This document shows, in pieces, positions 52,982 to 61,122 of a stretch of 64,000 nt of DNA; position 1 is the first letter of the stretch; each line of letters begins with the position of its first letter. The stretch covers positions 1 to 64,000 of the forward strand of contig ONMR01000004.1 in NCBI GenBank assembly GCA_900318995.1, written 5' to 3'. The stretch is from an uncultured Prevotellaceae bacterium (GTDB taxonomy: Bacteria; Bacteroidota; Bacteroidia; Bacteroidales; Bacteroidaceae). The translations under genes were made by a program, and so were the position numbers. Under the pieces are notes generated by a model that worked only from the letters and a program-made list of their open reading frames with translations, was not told where the DNA came from and did no database searches.

Positions 52982-54768
52982 GTGCTGTACCAGGATTGGA
53001 GGATGTAGAAGGCTTTCTTTTTCTCGCCCTTGTCAGAGTAGAGGCCTTTGCGGTTGTAGTAGTCCTGGATGCCGTCCAGTACGCGGCGCGGTGAGCGGAA
53101 ATCCTTCATGATCCAGGGGGTGGTGCCTACCAGACCCTCTATCTTATCCAGCATGGCCAGGTTCTCTATGTAGAGGTTCTCCTGGAACTCCTCGGTCCAG
53201 CGTTCGTTCTTATCTCCGTGCAGGCCGTATCGGGCGCCTCCTCCAAACTCGCTTACTATGACCGGTTTGTCATACGGGATTTCCCATTCCATCTTGGGCG
53301 CGTCATTGACATCCCTGTACCAGCCGATGTACTGGTTGAACGATATCACATCTACGTATTCGTTCATGTTGTCCTGCAGGCGGTTCTTGTAGTTGGAGGC
53401 CGATGTCACCTCCATTGCCATCGATATGAGACGGGTGTCGTCCAGGCTGCGTGCGGTCTTGGCCAGGCTGCTCAGGAACTTGTCGCGCTCGGGGCTGTGG
53501 GGAGTCTCATTGGCTACGCTCCAGATGATTACGTTGGCACGGTTCTGGTCGCGGCGAATCATATCGGTAAGTTGACGCTCGGCGTTTGCGTAGGTATCGG
53601 GATTGGTCCAGGTAATTGTCCAATAGACCGGAATTTCTGACCAGACCAGGATGCCCATCTTCTCGGCCTCGCGTACCATATACTCGTTGTGGGGGTAGTG
53701 GGCCAGACGTACGTAGTTGCAGCCCAGTTCCCTGGCCCAGGAGAGTAGGGTGCGGGCATCTTCAACGCTGTTGGTGCGGCCTCCGCCGTTGGGCTTCTCG
53801 TCATGGATGCTTATACCTTTCAGGAATATGGGCTTGCCGTTCAGCAGCAGCTGCTTGCCTTTGGTCTCGATGGTGCGGAAACCAATCCGGTCCTTCAGGG
53901 TCTCATCTGCCAGCGTAATCTCCACATCATAGAGCTTGGGGTTATCGGGTGACCATAGTTGCAGCTTTTTGGCCTTGAACTGTACCTGGGCGGTTCCGTT
54001 GTCATCGGTCACAAGTTTTTTGGTAATCTTGAGTTCGGGGATGCTCAGCGTTATCTGCCGGCCGGCCAGCTTCTCATTCAGATTGACGTTGAAACTGATC
54101 TGGTCCGGGGCCGATTTGTCCAGACTGAGTTTGTAGTTCTCAATATAGACTGGTGCCACATCGATAAGCAAAACGTCACGTGTTATGCCGCCGTAGTTCC
54201 ACCAGTCAAATATCTGGGTGGGGACATTTTCGGCCTTGCGCTTGTTGTCCACCTTGACAATCACAAAGTTATCGCCATCGGTGAGCAGGTCCGTAATGTC
54301 CATGTTGAACGGGGTGAATCCGCCCACATGATAGCCGGCATTCCTGCCGTTCACCCACACGCGGGCCTCGTAATTGACTGCACCAAAGTAGAGTATGGTC
54401 CTGTGGTCATCGGCCTTACTGTGCCACTCAAACGAGCGCTTGAACCAGACGGTTCCTTCATAGAAGAACAGCTGCTCATTCTGGGTGTTCCAGTCGCCGG
54501 GTATGTTCATCACCGCGGCCTTGTCAAAGTCATATTCTATAAGGTCCTCGGGTCGCTGGGGCTTGGCGTTCCTGAAGAATCCCCATGCGGTGGGGTTCAT
54601 GCGGTAATCATAGTAGCCTTCCTCCTGTACATCGATTATGTAATTCCACTCTCCGTTGAGCGATGTGATGTTACGGGCCTGGACGTTGGCCAGTTGCGGC
54701 ACCTCTACAGCCGTTGCGTTGGCGGCTGCCAGGCAGATGGTCAGTAATGTGATAATTCCCTTTTTCAT
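52975..54768 (-). CDS. GH2 family beta-glycosidase (beta-glucuronidase/galactosidase type)
   Basis: 597 residues from MKKGIITLLTICLAAANATA, a signal peptide; the frame opens further upstream but inside palindrome D. It has the sugar-binding sandwich, Ig-like domain and barrel of GH2: FKRSFEWHSKADDHRT then YFGAVNYEARVWVNGRNAGYH in part, GVSIHDE-like GISIHDEKP, acid/base Glu in WSVANETPHS and nucleophile Glu in VIVSEFGGG. The short length favours the beta-glucuronidase-like subgroup, and the exact sugar is open. The final Lys codon and TGA stop come from palindrome C. Confidence 0.9.
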   Translation of the reverse strand: MKKGIITLLTICLAAANATAVEVPQLANVQARNITSLNGEWNYIIDVQEEGYYDYRMNPTAWGFFRNAKPQRPEDLIEYDFDKAAVMNIPGDWNTQNEQLFFYEGTVWFKRSFEWHSKADDHRTILYFGAVNYEARVWVNGRNAGYHVGGFTPFNMDITDLLTDGDNFVIVKVDNKRKAENVPTQIFDWWNYGGITRDVLLIDVAPVYIENYKLSLDKSAPDQISFNVNLNEKLAGRQITLSIPELKITKKLVTDDNGTAQVQFKAKKLQLWSPDNPKLYDVEITLADETLKDRIGFRTIETKGKQLLLNGKPIFLKGISIHDEKPNGGGRTNSVEDARTLLSWARELGCNYVRLAHYPHNEYMVREAEKMGILVWSEIPVYWTITWTNPDTYANAERQLTDMIRRDQNRANVIIWSVANETPHSPERDKFLSSLAKTARSLDDTRLISMAMEVTSASNYKNRLQDNMNEYVDVISFNQYIGWYRDVNDAPKMEWEIPYDKPVIVSEFGGGARYGLHGDKNERWTEEFQENLYIENLAMLDKIEGLVGTTPWIMKDFRSPRRVLDGIQDYYNRKGLYSDKGEKKKAFYILQSWYSTK

Positions 54769-54784
54769 TTGAGCAAAGTTTTTT

Positions 54785-54793
54785 GCAAACATA
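54785..54793 (-). promoter_or_regulatory. -7 motif of the GH2 gene
   Basis: TATGTTTGC on the minus strand, 17 bp upstream of the ATG at 54768. This supports that start and places the promoter just downstream of palindrome D. Confidence 0.6.
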
Positions 54794-54805
54794 CAAATAA
54801 TTGGC

Positions 54806-54890
54806 AAAATGATACCAAAGGGGTCAGGCCCCAATGGTACTATTTTTCAAAAATGATACCATTGGGGCCTGACCCCTTTGGTATCATTTT
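54806..54890. repeat. Palindromic 3'-end element, copy D (double form, B inverted)
   Basis: Arms 54806-54839 and 54857-54890 are identical to those of copy B. The 17-nt centre CTATTTTTCAAAAATGA is the exact reverse complement of B's, so the whole 85-bp element is B in the opposite orientation. It supplies the AAA-TGA end of the EamA gene and separates it from the GH2 promoter. Confidence 0.93.
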
Positions 54891-55774
54891 GCTGGGCGGT
54901 GGACGGACATGAAGAGGACGGCGGCAAGGCAGAGGGTTATGCCGATGACCATGCGCGGGGTGATGGGCTCCAGAAAGAGCAGTGTGCCGATGAGGATGGC
55001 TGTTATGGGCTCAAACACTCCCAGAATGGCAGTGCGGGTGGGGCCGATGATACGGGTGGCTATGGCCAGGGTGAGCAGGGAAATCATGGTGGGGAATATG
55101 GCCAGGCCGGTCAGGTTGAGTGCTGATTTCCAAGAGTTTACTCCATTTATGAATGGTACATGGCTGGTGTACTGATAGCACAGGAACAATACGGTCCCCA
55201 CTGCTAATGCATAGAATGTGAGCGTGTGATTGGATATGTGGCGGATGCGTGTGGATCGGTTTACGATTACCAGATAGAAAGCGTAACTCAAGGCCGACAG
55301 AGCAGCCAGAATCATTCCTCCTGCATGGAGCGACAGTTTGCCGGACGGCAGGCTGAGCAGAATCACGCCTACAAATGTTACGGCAATGGCAATCCAGGTC
55401 TGCCAGTTGGGGTAAGACTTGAGCGCCACCATTATCAGCGCCACAAAAATGGGGTAGAGATAAACCAGGGTGGTGGCCAATCCGGACGGGATGAACCTGT
55501 AGGATTCAAACAGGAACAGACTGCTCAGGGAGAACAGCAGGCCCAGCACCACCAGCAGCCTGAACTCATCGGCCTTGACGCGGAAGGATTCACCCTTAAG
55601 TTTCATCCACACCGCCATAATGATGACCGATATCGCGTATCGGAAAAAAAGCATTGTGGGTATGGAGACACCATCGGCCAGCAAGGGCTTGGCAAACAGC
55701 GGGTTCATTCCGTAAGACACTCCGGCCGCTATTCCGGCAGCCAAACCAATCAGACTGTTATGCTCTTGTTTCAT
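54884..55774 (-). CDS. EamA/DMT family transporter
   Basis: A drug/metabolite-transporter superfamily permease with ten membrane spans in two EamA repeats (about 5-140 and 150-290), 296 residues from MKQEHNSLIG. Typical stretches are GVSYGMNPLFAKPLL, LATTLVYLYPIFVALIM and FEPITAILIGTLLFLEPI. The substrate is not predictable. A TATCTTTGC motif is 7 bp upstream. Its final Lys codon and TGA come from palindrome D. Confidence 0.92.
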   Translation of the reverse strand: MKQEHNSLIGLAAGIAAGVSYGMNPLFAKPLLADGVSIPTMLFFRYAISVIIMAVWMKLKGESFRVKADEFRLLVVLGLLFSLSSLFLFESYRFIPSGLATTLVYLYPIFVALIMVALKSYPNWQTWIAIAVTFVGVILLSLPSGKLSLHAGGMILAALSALSYAFYLVIVNRSTRIRHISNHTLTFYALAVGTVLFLCYQYTSHVPFINGVNSWKSALNLTGLAIFPTMISLLTLAIATRIIGPTRTAILGVFEPITAILIGTLLFLEPITPRMVIGITLCLAAVLFMSVHRPAK

Positions 55775-55780
55775 CGGGGT

Positions 55781-55789
55781 GCAAAGATA
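55781..55789 (-). promoter_or_regulatory. -7 motif of the EamA gene
   Basis: TATCTTTGC on the minus strand just upstream of the start. It implies a very short leader or a leaderless message. Confidence 0.5.
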
Positions 55790-55800
55790 CAACAGTTTTT

Positions 55801-55939
55801 GCCAAAGTGTCCCACAACGACCCCGCTCACAGCGCTTGTGGGGCGCATCGGTGTGTTACATACCCTCTGTATGATGGTGTGTTCCACAACGAGGGACGCC
55901 AGGAGGCTCACAAGGCCGATTGGTGTGGGACACTTTGGC
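55801..55939. repeat. MITE-like 139-bp element with 16-bp terminal inverted repeats
   Basis: GCCAAAGTGTCCCACA (55801-55816) and its exact complement (55924-55939) flank 107 bp with no gene. The interior has small palindromes (CCCCGCTCACAGCGCTTGTGGGG region and CATAC..GTATG). No target-site duplication is obvious (TTTTT left, GGATT right). Its right end provides the -33 box of the GH95 promoter. It could instead be a structured RNA leader. Confidence 0.6.
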
Positions 55940-55965
55940 GGATTAGGAAAGTTTCCCTAAGTTTG
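55934..55965 (+). promoter_or_regulatory. GH95 gene promoter (TTTG-N20-TAAGTTTG)
   Basis: TTTG (55934-55937) inside the right terminal repeat of the MITE-like element and TAAGTTTG (55958-55965) have the ideal 20-nt spacing. The ATG follows 17 bp later. Confidence 0.75.
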
Positions 55966-55982
55966 CGGTAAATTATATGCTT

Positions 55983-58304
55983 ATGAGATACGTTCCGATA
56001 TTGGCGATGTTTGTGCTTACTGCATGTGCAGCACCGCGGCAGGGAGAGATGAAACTGCATTATGACAGGCCTGCTGATTACTTTGAGGAGGCGCTACCTA
56101 TAGGAAACGGACGGCTGGGCGCGATGGTTTACGGCGGTACAGCCGCTGATAAGCTGTCATTGAACGATATAACCCTGTGGACCGGGGAGCCGGAAAGCAA
56201 GGCGGACCATGTGGATATGGAGTTGTATCCCGGTCTTACCCGATGGGGTGAGGCTGCCCGATACATTGACTCCATCCGTATGGCGCTTGATGCCGAGGAT
56301 TACCGCAAGGCAGAGCGTCTGCAGCGCAAGGTCCAGGGGCATTACAGTGAGAATTACCAGCCGCTGGGTACGCTCACTATCCGCTATCCGGAGGCTGAGA
56401 TATCGGAATACAACAGGGAACTGGACATATCGGAGGCAGTAGCCAGAGTCTCTTATCTTCGTGACGGAAAGAGTTTCAGCACGGAGTATTTTGCATCGGC
56501 TCCGGATTCTGTGATCGTGGTGAGGATCAAGAGCGCCCAACCTGTTGATGCAGAGCTGGTTCTGGATTATCCTCATCCGCATGAGGCGGTTTATGACGAT
56601 GGCCGCATTACGGTTGATGGCTATGTGGCATACCATTCTTATCCCAACTATTTCCGGACCAGGCATGAGCGATTCATGTACTCTCCGGACAGGGGAATCC
56701 ATTACCGCACCATACTGCTTGCGGAGTGTGACGGCCGGACTGAGACCGATGGTAAGTCACTGTCCCTTAAAGGAGTAAAGGAGGCTGTCATCAGGATAGT
56801 AAACTCCACATCGTTCAACGGTTTTGACCATGATCCGGTGAAAGAAGGGCTACCTTACCGTGAACTGGCCGATGCCAACGCGGCGCGTGTATGCGGCAAA
56901 AACTTCGATGAAATCCGGAAAAAACATGTTGCTGACTACAAAAGTTTCTTTGACCGTCTGACAATAAACCTTGGCAAGACCGATCCCGGAATAAAGGCAT
57001 TGCCTACCGATGAGCAACTCAAGCTCTACTCGGATGAGAATCAGGCCAATCCGGAGCTTGAGGCTCTTTATTTCCAGTATGGCAGGTATCTGCTAATTTC
57101 CAGTTCGCGCACTCCCGGCGTGCCGGCCAACCTGCAGGGACTCTGGAACGAGAGCATTGAACCGCCCTGGAGCGGAAACTACACCATAAACATCAACCTG
57201 CAGGAAAACTACTGGCCGGCCGAGCCTGCAGCATTGCCCGAGATGCATGAGGTGATGCTGGACTATGTGAACAATATGTCCATATCGGGAATTGAAACGG
57301 CCCGTAATTACCTGGGTGTGGATCAGGGCTGGGCATCGGGCCACAATAGCGATATCTGGGCAACAGCCAATCCGGTGGGCTTGGGGTCAGGTGATCCCAA
57401 CTGGGCCAACTGGTATATGTCCGGTCCGTGGCTGGCTACGCATATCTGGGAACATTATCTGTTTACCCGTGACCTGGAGCGCCTTAAGAAGGATTATTCT
57501 GCATTGAAAGGTGCTGCTGAATTCTGTATGGCCTGGCTGGTTGAGAAAGACGGAGAGCTGATAACATCGCCCTCTACATCGCCCGAGAACAAATACATTA
57601 CCGACAAGGGATTTCATGGCGCGACACTTTACGGCGGAACTGCTGATATCGCGATGATACGGGAATGCCTCATGGATGCACGGGCGGCATCACTTGAATT
57701 GTCGGAGCCGGTTTTTGCCGAAAGATGTGATTCTTACATCGGCAGGCTGCGTCCCTATCATATAGGTGCTGACGGTCATCTACAGGAGTGGTACTATGAC
57801 TGGGCCGATGAGGATCCGCAACACCGCCACCAGTCACATCTGTTCGGAGTATATCCGGGTCATCAGATAAGTGGAGGAGAATATGCCGATGCTGCACTCA
57901 AGTCTCTTGAAATAAAGGGGTTTGAGACTACCGGCTGGAGCTGCGGCTGGCGCATAAACCTCTATGCCCGACTCAGGGACGCCGACAACGCATACCGTAT
58001 GTATAGGCGTTTGTTACGGTATATCAGCCCCGACAATTACCGCGGTCCCGATGCTCGCCGTGGCGGCGGCACTTACCCCAATCTGCTGGATGCCCATTCG
58101 CCGTTCCAGATAGACGGCAATTTTGGAGGCTGTGCCGGAGTGATGGAGATGCTGTTGCGCTCTGAGGAGCATCTGGTGGACCCATTGCCTGCACTGCCTG
58201 CTGCCTGGCCCGACGGCTACATCCGCGGCATCCGCACCCGCACCGGCCAGGCCGTTGACCTAGTCTGGAAGAACGGCCAGGTCAGGAAACTTAAAGTAAA
58301 ATGA
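55983..58304 (+). CDS. GH95 family alpha-L-fucosidase/galactosidase lipoprotein
   Basis: A glycosidase of the GH95 family (alpha-1,2-L-fucosidase or alpha-L-galactosidase), about 773 residues. The ATG at 55983 gives a lipobox FVLTAC (Cys15); an ATG six bases upstream is equivalent. The N-terminal domain has EEALPIGNGRLGAMVYGG and NDITLWTGEPE. The (alpha/alpha)6 barrel has LQGLWNESIEPPWSGNY, NINLQENYWPAEPA and HQSHLFGVYPG, which match conserved active-site regions. It targets fucosylated or galactosylated side chains of plant or host glycans. Its last Lys codon and TGA stop come from palindrome E. Confidence 0.93.
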   Translation: MRYVPILAMFVLTACAAPRQGEMKLHYDRPADYFEEALPIGNGRLGAMVYGGTAADKLSLNDITLWTGEPESKADHVDMELYPGLTRWGEAARYIDSIRMALDAEDYRKAERLQRKVQGHYSENYQPLGTLTIRYPEAEISEYNRELDISEAVARVSYLRDGKSFSTEYFASAPDSVIVVRIKSAQPVDAELVLDYPHPHEAVYDDGRITVDGYVAYHSYPNYFRTRHERFMYSPDRGIHYRTILLAECDGRTETDGKSLSLKGVKEAVIRIVNSTSFNGFDHDPVKEGLPYRELADANAARVCGKNFDEIRKKHVADYKSFFDRLTINLGKTDPGIKALPTDEQLKLYSDENQANPELEALYFQYGRYLLISSSRTPGVPANLQGLWNESIEPPWSGNYTININLQENYWPAEPAALPEMHEVMLDYVNNMSISGIETARNYLGVDQGWASGHNSDIWATANPVGLGSGDPNWANWYMSGPWLATHIWEHYLFTRDLERLKKDYSALKGAAEFCMAWLVEKDGELITSPSTSPENKYITDKGFHGATLYGGTADIAMIRECLMDARAASLELSEPVFAERCDSYIGRLRPYHIGADGHLQEWYYDWADEDPQHRHQSHLFGVYPGHQISGGEYADAALKSLEIKGFETTGWSCGWRINLYARLRDADNAYRMYRRLLRYISPDNYRGPDARRGGGTYPNLLDAHSPFQIDGNFGGCAGVMEMLLRSEEHLVDPLPALPAAWPDGYIRGIRTRTGQAVDLVWKNGQVRKLKVK

Positions 58305-58338
58305 TACAAAAGGGGTCAGGCCCCTTTGGTATCATTTT
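58298..58338. repeat. Palindromic 3'-end element, copy E (single form)
   Basis: An 18-bp stem AAAATGATACAAAAGGGG with one A-G mismatch against CCCCTTTGGTATCATTTT and loop TCAGG. It provides AAA-TGA to both converging genes (GH95 and the methyltransferase), so two stop codons are in one 41-bp repeat. Confidence 0.92.
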
Positions 58339-59534
58339 TTGAGGTCAAGAAGGATGCGGCGTGAGTCGGAGAGTGTAGTGGCTATCAGGTAGCGGGGGCC
58401 TCCGTCGCGGAGTTTGAGGCGCTGTTGCAGCGCTGGGGCAGATTCGGGGAAGTTCCTTACTGAGAGGTTGGCTTGAGTCTTGACCAATGCAGACAGGGAT
58501 CTTTTGTCGAAGGGGATGATTCCTTTTACCATGAATGTGCGGCCGGGGAAGTTCTCCGGTTTTTCTTTGCTCCAGAACAGGTGGGTGTCCGGGTGGAGCA
58601 GGGAAGTATTAGTCCGGGCAGCTATGGTGCGGAACAGGGCACTTTTCATGTAGGGGGCCGATGGTTCGCTGATGTAGGTGCCGGGCTGCAACTGCTGAGG
58701 GTCTGTAATGGGCAGAGGCAGAGCGTTTTCATTGCTTTTGGCCGATGAAACCGCCATTTCCGGAGTTCCGTTTGAGTTTATGTCCACTGCGGTAATTGTG
58801 GGCTCGGCATCAAAATCGCGCTGCATGAGCAGGGTGATCTCCTTGCATTCTCCTTCCAGACCTATTACCATTACGCGGCTTACGTGCCTTAGTTCCGTGA
58901 GTGCGCGGCTTATGTCCAGCATAGGTGAGAGCTTGACCATCACTTTAGGGGCTATATGCAGCAGGTCATCCTGCAGGGCTACGGTATCAGGTTGGCAGTC
59001 GCTGATGGATAACAGTTTGCGGCCGGCATCGCCTCGACGGGCGGGATCCAGGTAGATAAGGTCAAGGCTGTCAGGGGTTAGGCTTACAATATAATCCTCT
59101 GCTGTACTGCAACTTATCTCAATCTCCGGCCGTCCCAGAGCCTTGAAGTTTGCACGGGCGCAGTCGCAGAGTTCGGCCGACATTTCATTGTAATAAACCT
59201 TAGAGCCTGAACGGGAGATGAAGAAGCAATCTACGCCCATTCCTCCGGTGATATCGGCCATTTTGAATCCGGAGCCCAGAATGCTCTCTATGAAAGAAGC
59301 CTTATACTGAGCGATGTACTGTGATGTGCACTGCTCAAGCGACAGATGACGTGGATAGACAATACCCTCAGTGGCAGCCCAAAGCGGTACTTTCAAGCGT
59401 GCTGCCTGCCATCCTGATATCTGAGTGAGGGCATACTGCATATCCACTCCGTCGGGGCGGGCGGATAGCGCAAGGGTGCGGACATCGGCCGTAAGATGCT
59501 CAAGTATAAACTGTTCAGTGAGGTTGTTTGCCAT
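58332..59534 (-). CDS. Class I SAM-dependent methyltransferase with THUMP-like domain
   Basis: A 400-residue cytoplasmic protein. The SAM-binding region includes MADITGGMGVDCFF and the acidic VYYNEMSAELCDCA. DLIYLDPARRG is a DPAR-type catalytic motif of nucleic-acid or protein methylases. A THUMP-like C-terminal domain follows (FPGRTFMVKGIIPFDKRSL). The family is common in Bacteroidota and an RNA target is likely but unproven. It ends KK-TGA within palindrome E and diverges from the carboxylesterase gene. Confidence 0.85.
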   Translation of the reverse strand: MANNLTEQFILEHLTADVRTLALSARPDGVDMQYALTQISGWQAARLKVPLWAATEGIVYPRHLSLEQCTSQYIAQYKASFIESILGSGFKMADITGGMGVDCFFISRSGSKVYYNEMSAELCDCARANFKALGRPEIEISCSTAEDYIVSLTPDSLDLIYLDPARRGDAGRKLLSISDCQPDTVALQDDLLHIAPKVMVKLSPMLDISRALTELRHVSRVMVIGLEGECKEITLLMQRDFDAEPTITAVDINSNGTPEMAVSSAKSNENALPLPITDPQQLQPGTYISEPSAPYMKSALFRTIAARTNTSLLHPDTHLFWSKEKPENFPGRTFMVKGIIPFDKRSLSALVKTQANLSVRNFPESAPALQQRLKLRDGGPRYLIATTLSDSRRILLDLKK

Positions 59535-59591
59535 ATTCAGTTCAAAATTAGAAAGTTTTTATTACTTTCACGTCATCAAACCAAATGCTTT

Positions 59592-61088
59592 ATGAAGAAA
59601 CTGTTTTTTGCTTTGGCTGGCATGCTGGCTTTTGTGGCATGCGGCACTCAGGACGGCGGCCCTATACTGACCATTGAGGGTGGACAGATTCAGGGCGTTC
59701 CTACCGATATCAAGGGAGTTACCGTTTATCGCGGAATCCCGTTTGCTGCACCTCCTACGGGGCAGAACCGCTGGAAGGCTCCGCAGCCCGTTATTCCATG
59801 GGAGGGAGTCAGACTCTGTGACAAATTTGGTCATCCGCCATTCCAGGCAGCCCATTATCCCGGTGGTTACACTACTGAGTGGGGTTACGGCGATGAGGCT
59901 CCCTACAGCGAGGATTGCCTCTATCTGAACGTATGGACCAAGAAACCCGGCAAGCCCGATGCCAAGTTGCCAGTAGCTATCTGGATATTCGGAGGCGGCA
60001 TGCGTGAGGGCTGGGGCTCTGAGCCCGAGTTTGACGGCCAGGAGTGGGCTAACAAGGATGTTGTGCTGGTATCATTCAACTACCGCGTAGGTCCGTTCGG
60101 ATTCTTTGCACATCCTGAACTTTCGGCTGAGGATCCCGAGCATGCAACCGGCAACTGGGGTACTCTGGACCAGATTGAGGCCATGAAGTGGGTCAAGAAG
60201 AACATCGCCCAGTTTGGCGGTGATCCCGATAACGTGATGATATTCGGACAGAGCGCCGGATCACGCAGCGTCAAGTTCCTTAGCGCATCACCTCTTACCA
60301 AGGGCCTGTTCAACAAGGCCGTGATAATGAGCGGAAGCGGACTTGTCAAGCCCCGCCCGCAGAGTGCTACTGCTCCTGCAGGTCGCGGAATGGGTATGGG
60401 TATGGGAATGCCCCATCAGGGTATGACCACACTGGCCGAGGCCGAGGCATCTACCAAGGAGGTATGTGACTGGGCCAACCTGACCACACTGCGTCAGCTG
60501 CGCGGTGCCAGCACCGAGACCATATTCGCTCTGGGCGGCCTCTACACCAACGTAACCGGAAAGCGCAGCATACTTACCGCATCACCCATATCACCTTATA
60601 TTGATGGATATGTGCTGACTGAGTCATTCGATGATGCCTGCCTGGACGGATCGCTGGCTCAGGTTCCTTACCTGATTGGCTATACCCTGAACGATGCAGG
60701 CAATATGGGCACACAGATCGTGGATTTCTGCCTTAACCGTGAGGAGATGGGCGGCAAGGCATACGCCTATCAGTTTGCCCGTCCGCTGCCCGATGACGGC
60801 AACCATCCCGAGGTGACACAGCGCCTTAGAGGTGCTTTCCACTCATCGGACCTGTGGTTTGTATTCAAGTCACTCAAGCACTGCTGGCGCCCCTGGACCC
60901 AGGGTGACTGGGACCTGTCGGAGAAGATGCTTACCGCTTGGTCCAACTTTGCCAAGTACGGTGATCCCTGTGGTCCCGACGGTGGTGACTGGAAACCTCT
61001 CACCAAGGACAACCAGCAGTTCATGATATTCAAGCTGGACGAGAATGACGTGGAGGCATCGGAGCTGGGTAATCCGCTTGCAAGATAA
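59592..61088 (+). CDS. Type B carboxylesterase lipoprotein
   Basis: An alpha/beta-hydrolase esterase of about 498 residues starting at 59592 with lipobox MLAFVAC (Cys17, then GTQDGG), so it is probably surface or outer-membrane bound. Family landmarks are YRGIPFAAPPTGQNRWKAP, YSEDCLYLNVW and the nucleophile elbow IFGQSAGSRS (S221), where the usual Glu is Gln. The likely His is in GAFHSSDLWFVF. An unusual MGMGMGMGMP loop occupies residues about 266-274. Family relatives act on esterified polysaccharides or xenobiotics; a xylan side-chain ester substrate would fit the neighbourhood and is inferred. Confidence 0.9.
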   Translation: MKKLFFALAGMLAFVACGTQDGGPILTIEGGQIQGVPTDIKGVTVYRGIPFAAPPTGQNRWKAPQPVIPWEGVRLCDKFGHPPFQAAHYPGGYTTEWGYGDEAPYSEDCLYLNVWTKKPGKPDAKLPVAIWIFGGGMREGWGSEPEFDGQEWANKDVVLVSFNYRVGPFGFFAHPELSAEDPEHATGNWGTLDQIEAMKWVKKNIAQFGGDPDNVMIFGQSAGSRSVKFLSASPLTKGLFNKAVIMSGSGLVKPRPQSATAPAGRGMGMGMGMPHQGMTTLAEAEASTKEVCDWANLTTLRQLRGASTETIFALGGLYTNVTGKRSILTASPISPYIDGYVLTESFDDACLDGSLAQVPYLIGYTLNDAGNMGTQIVDFCLNREEMGGKAYAYQFARPLPDDGNHPEVTQRLRGAFHSSDLWFVFKSLKHCWRPWTQGDWDLSEKMLTAWSNFAKYGDPCGPDGGDWKPLTKDNQQFMIFKLDENDVEASELGNPLAR

Positions 61089-61122
61089 GATAAGGTTGAT
61101 AAAAGCCTGATTATTGTAAAGA

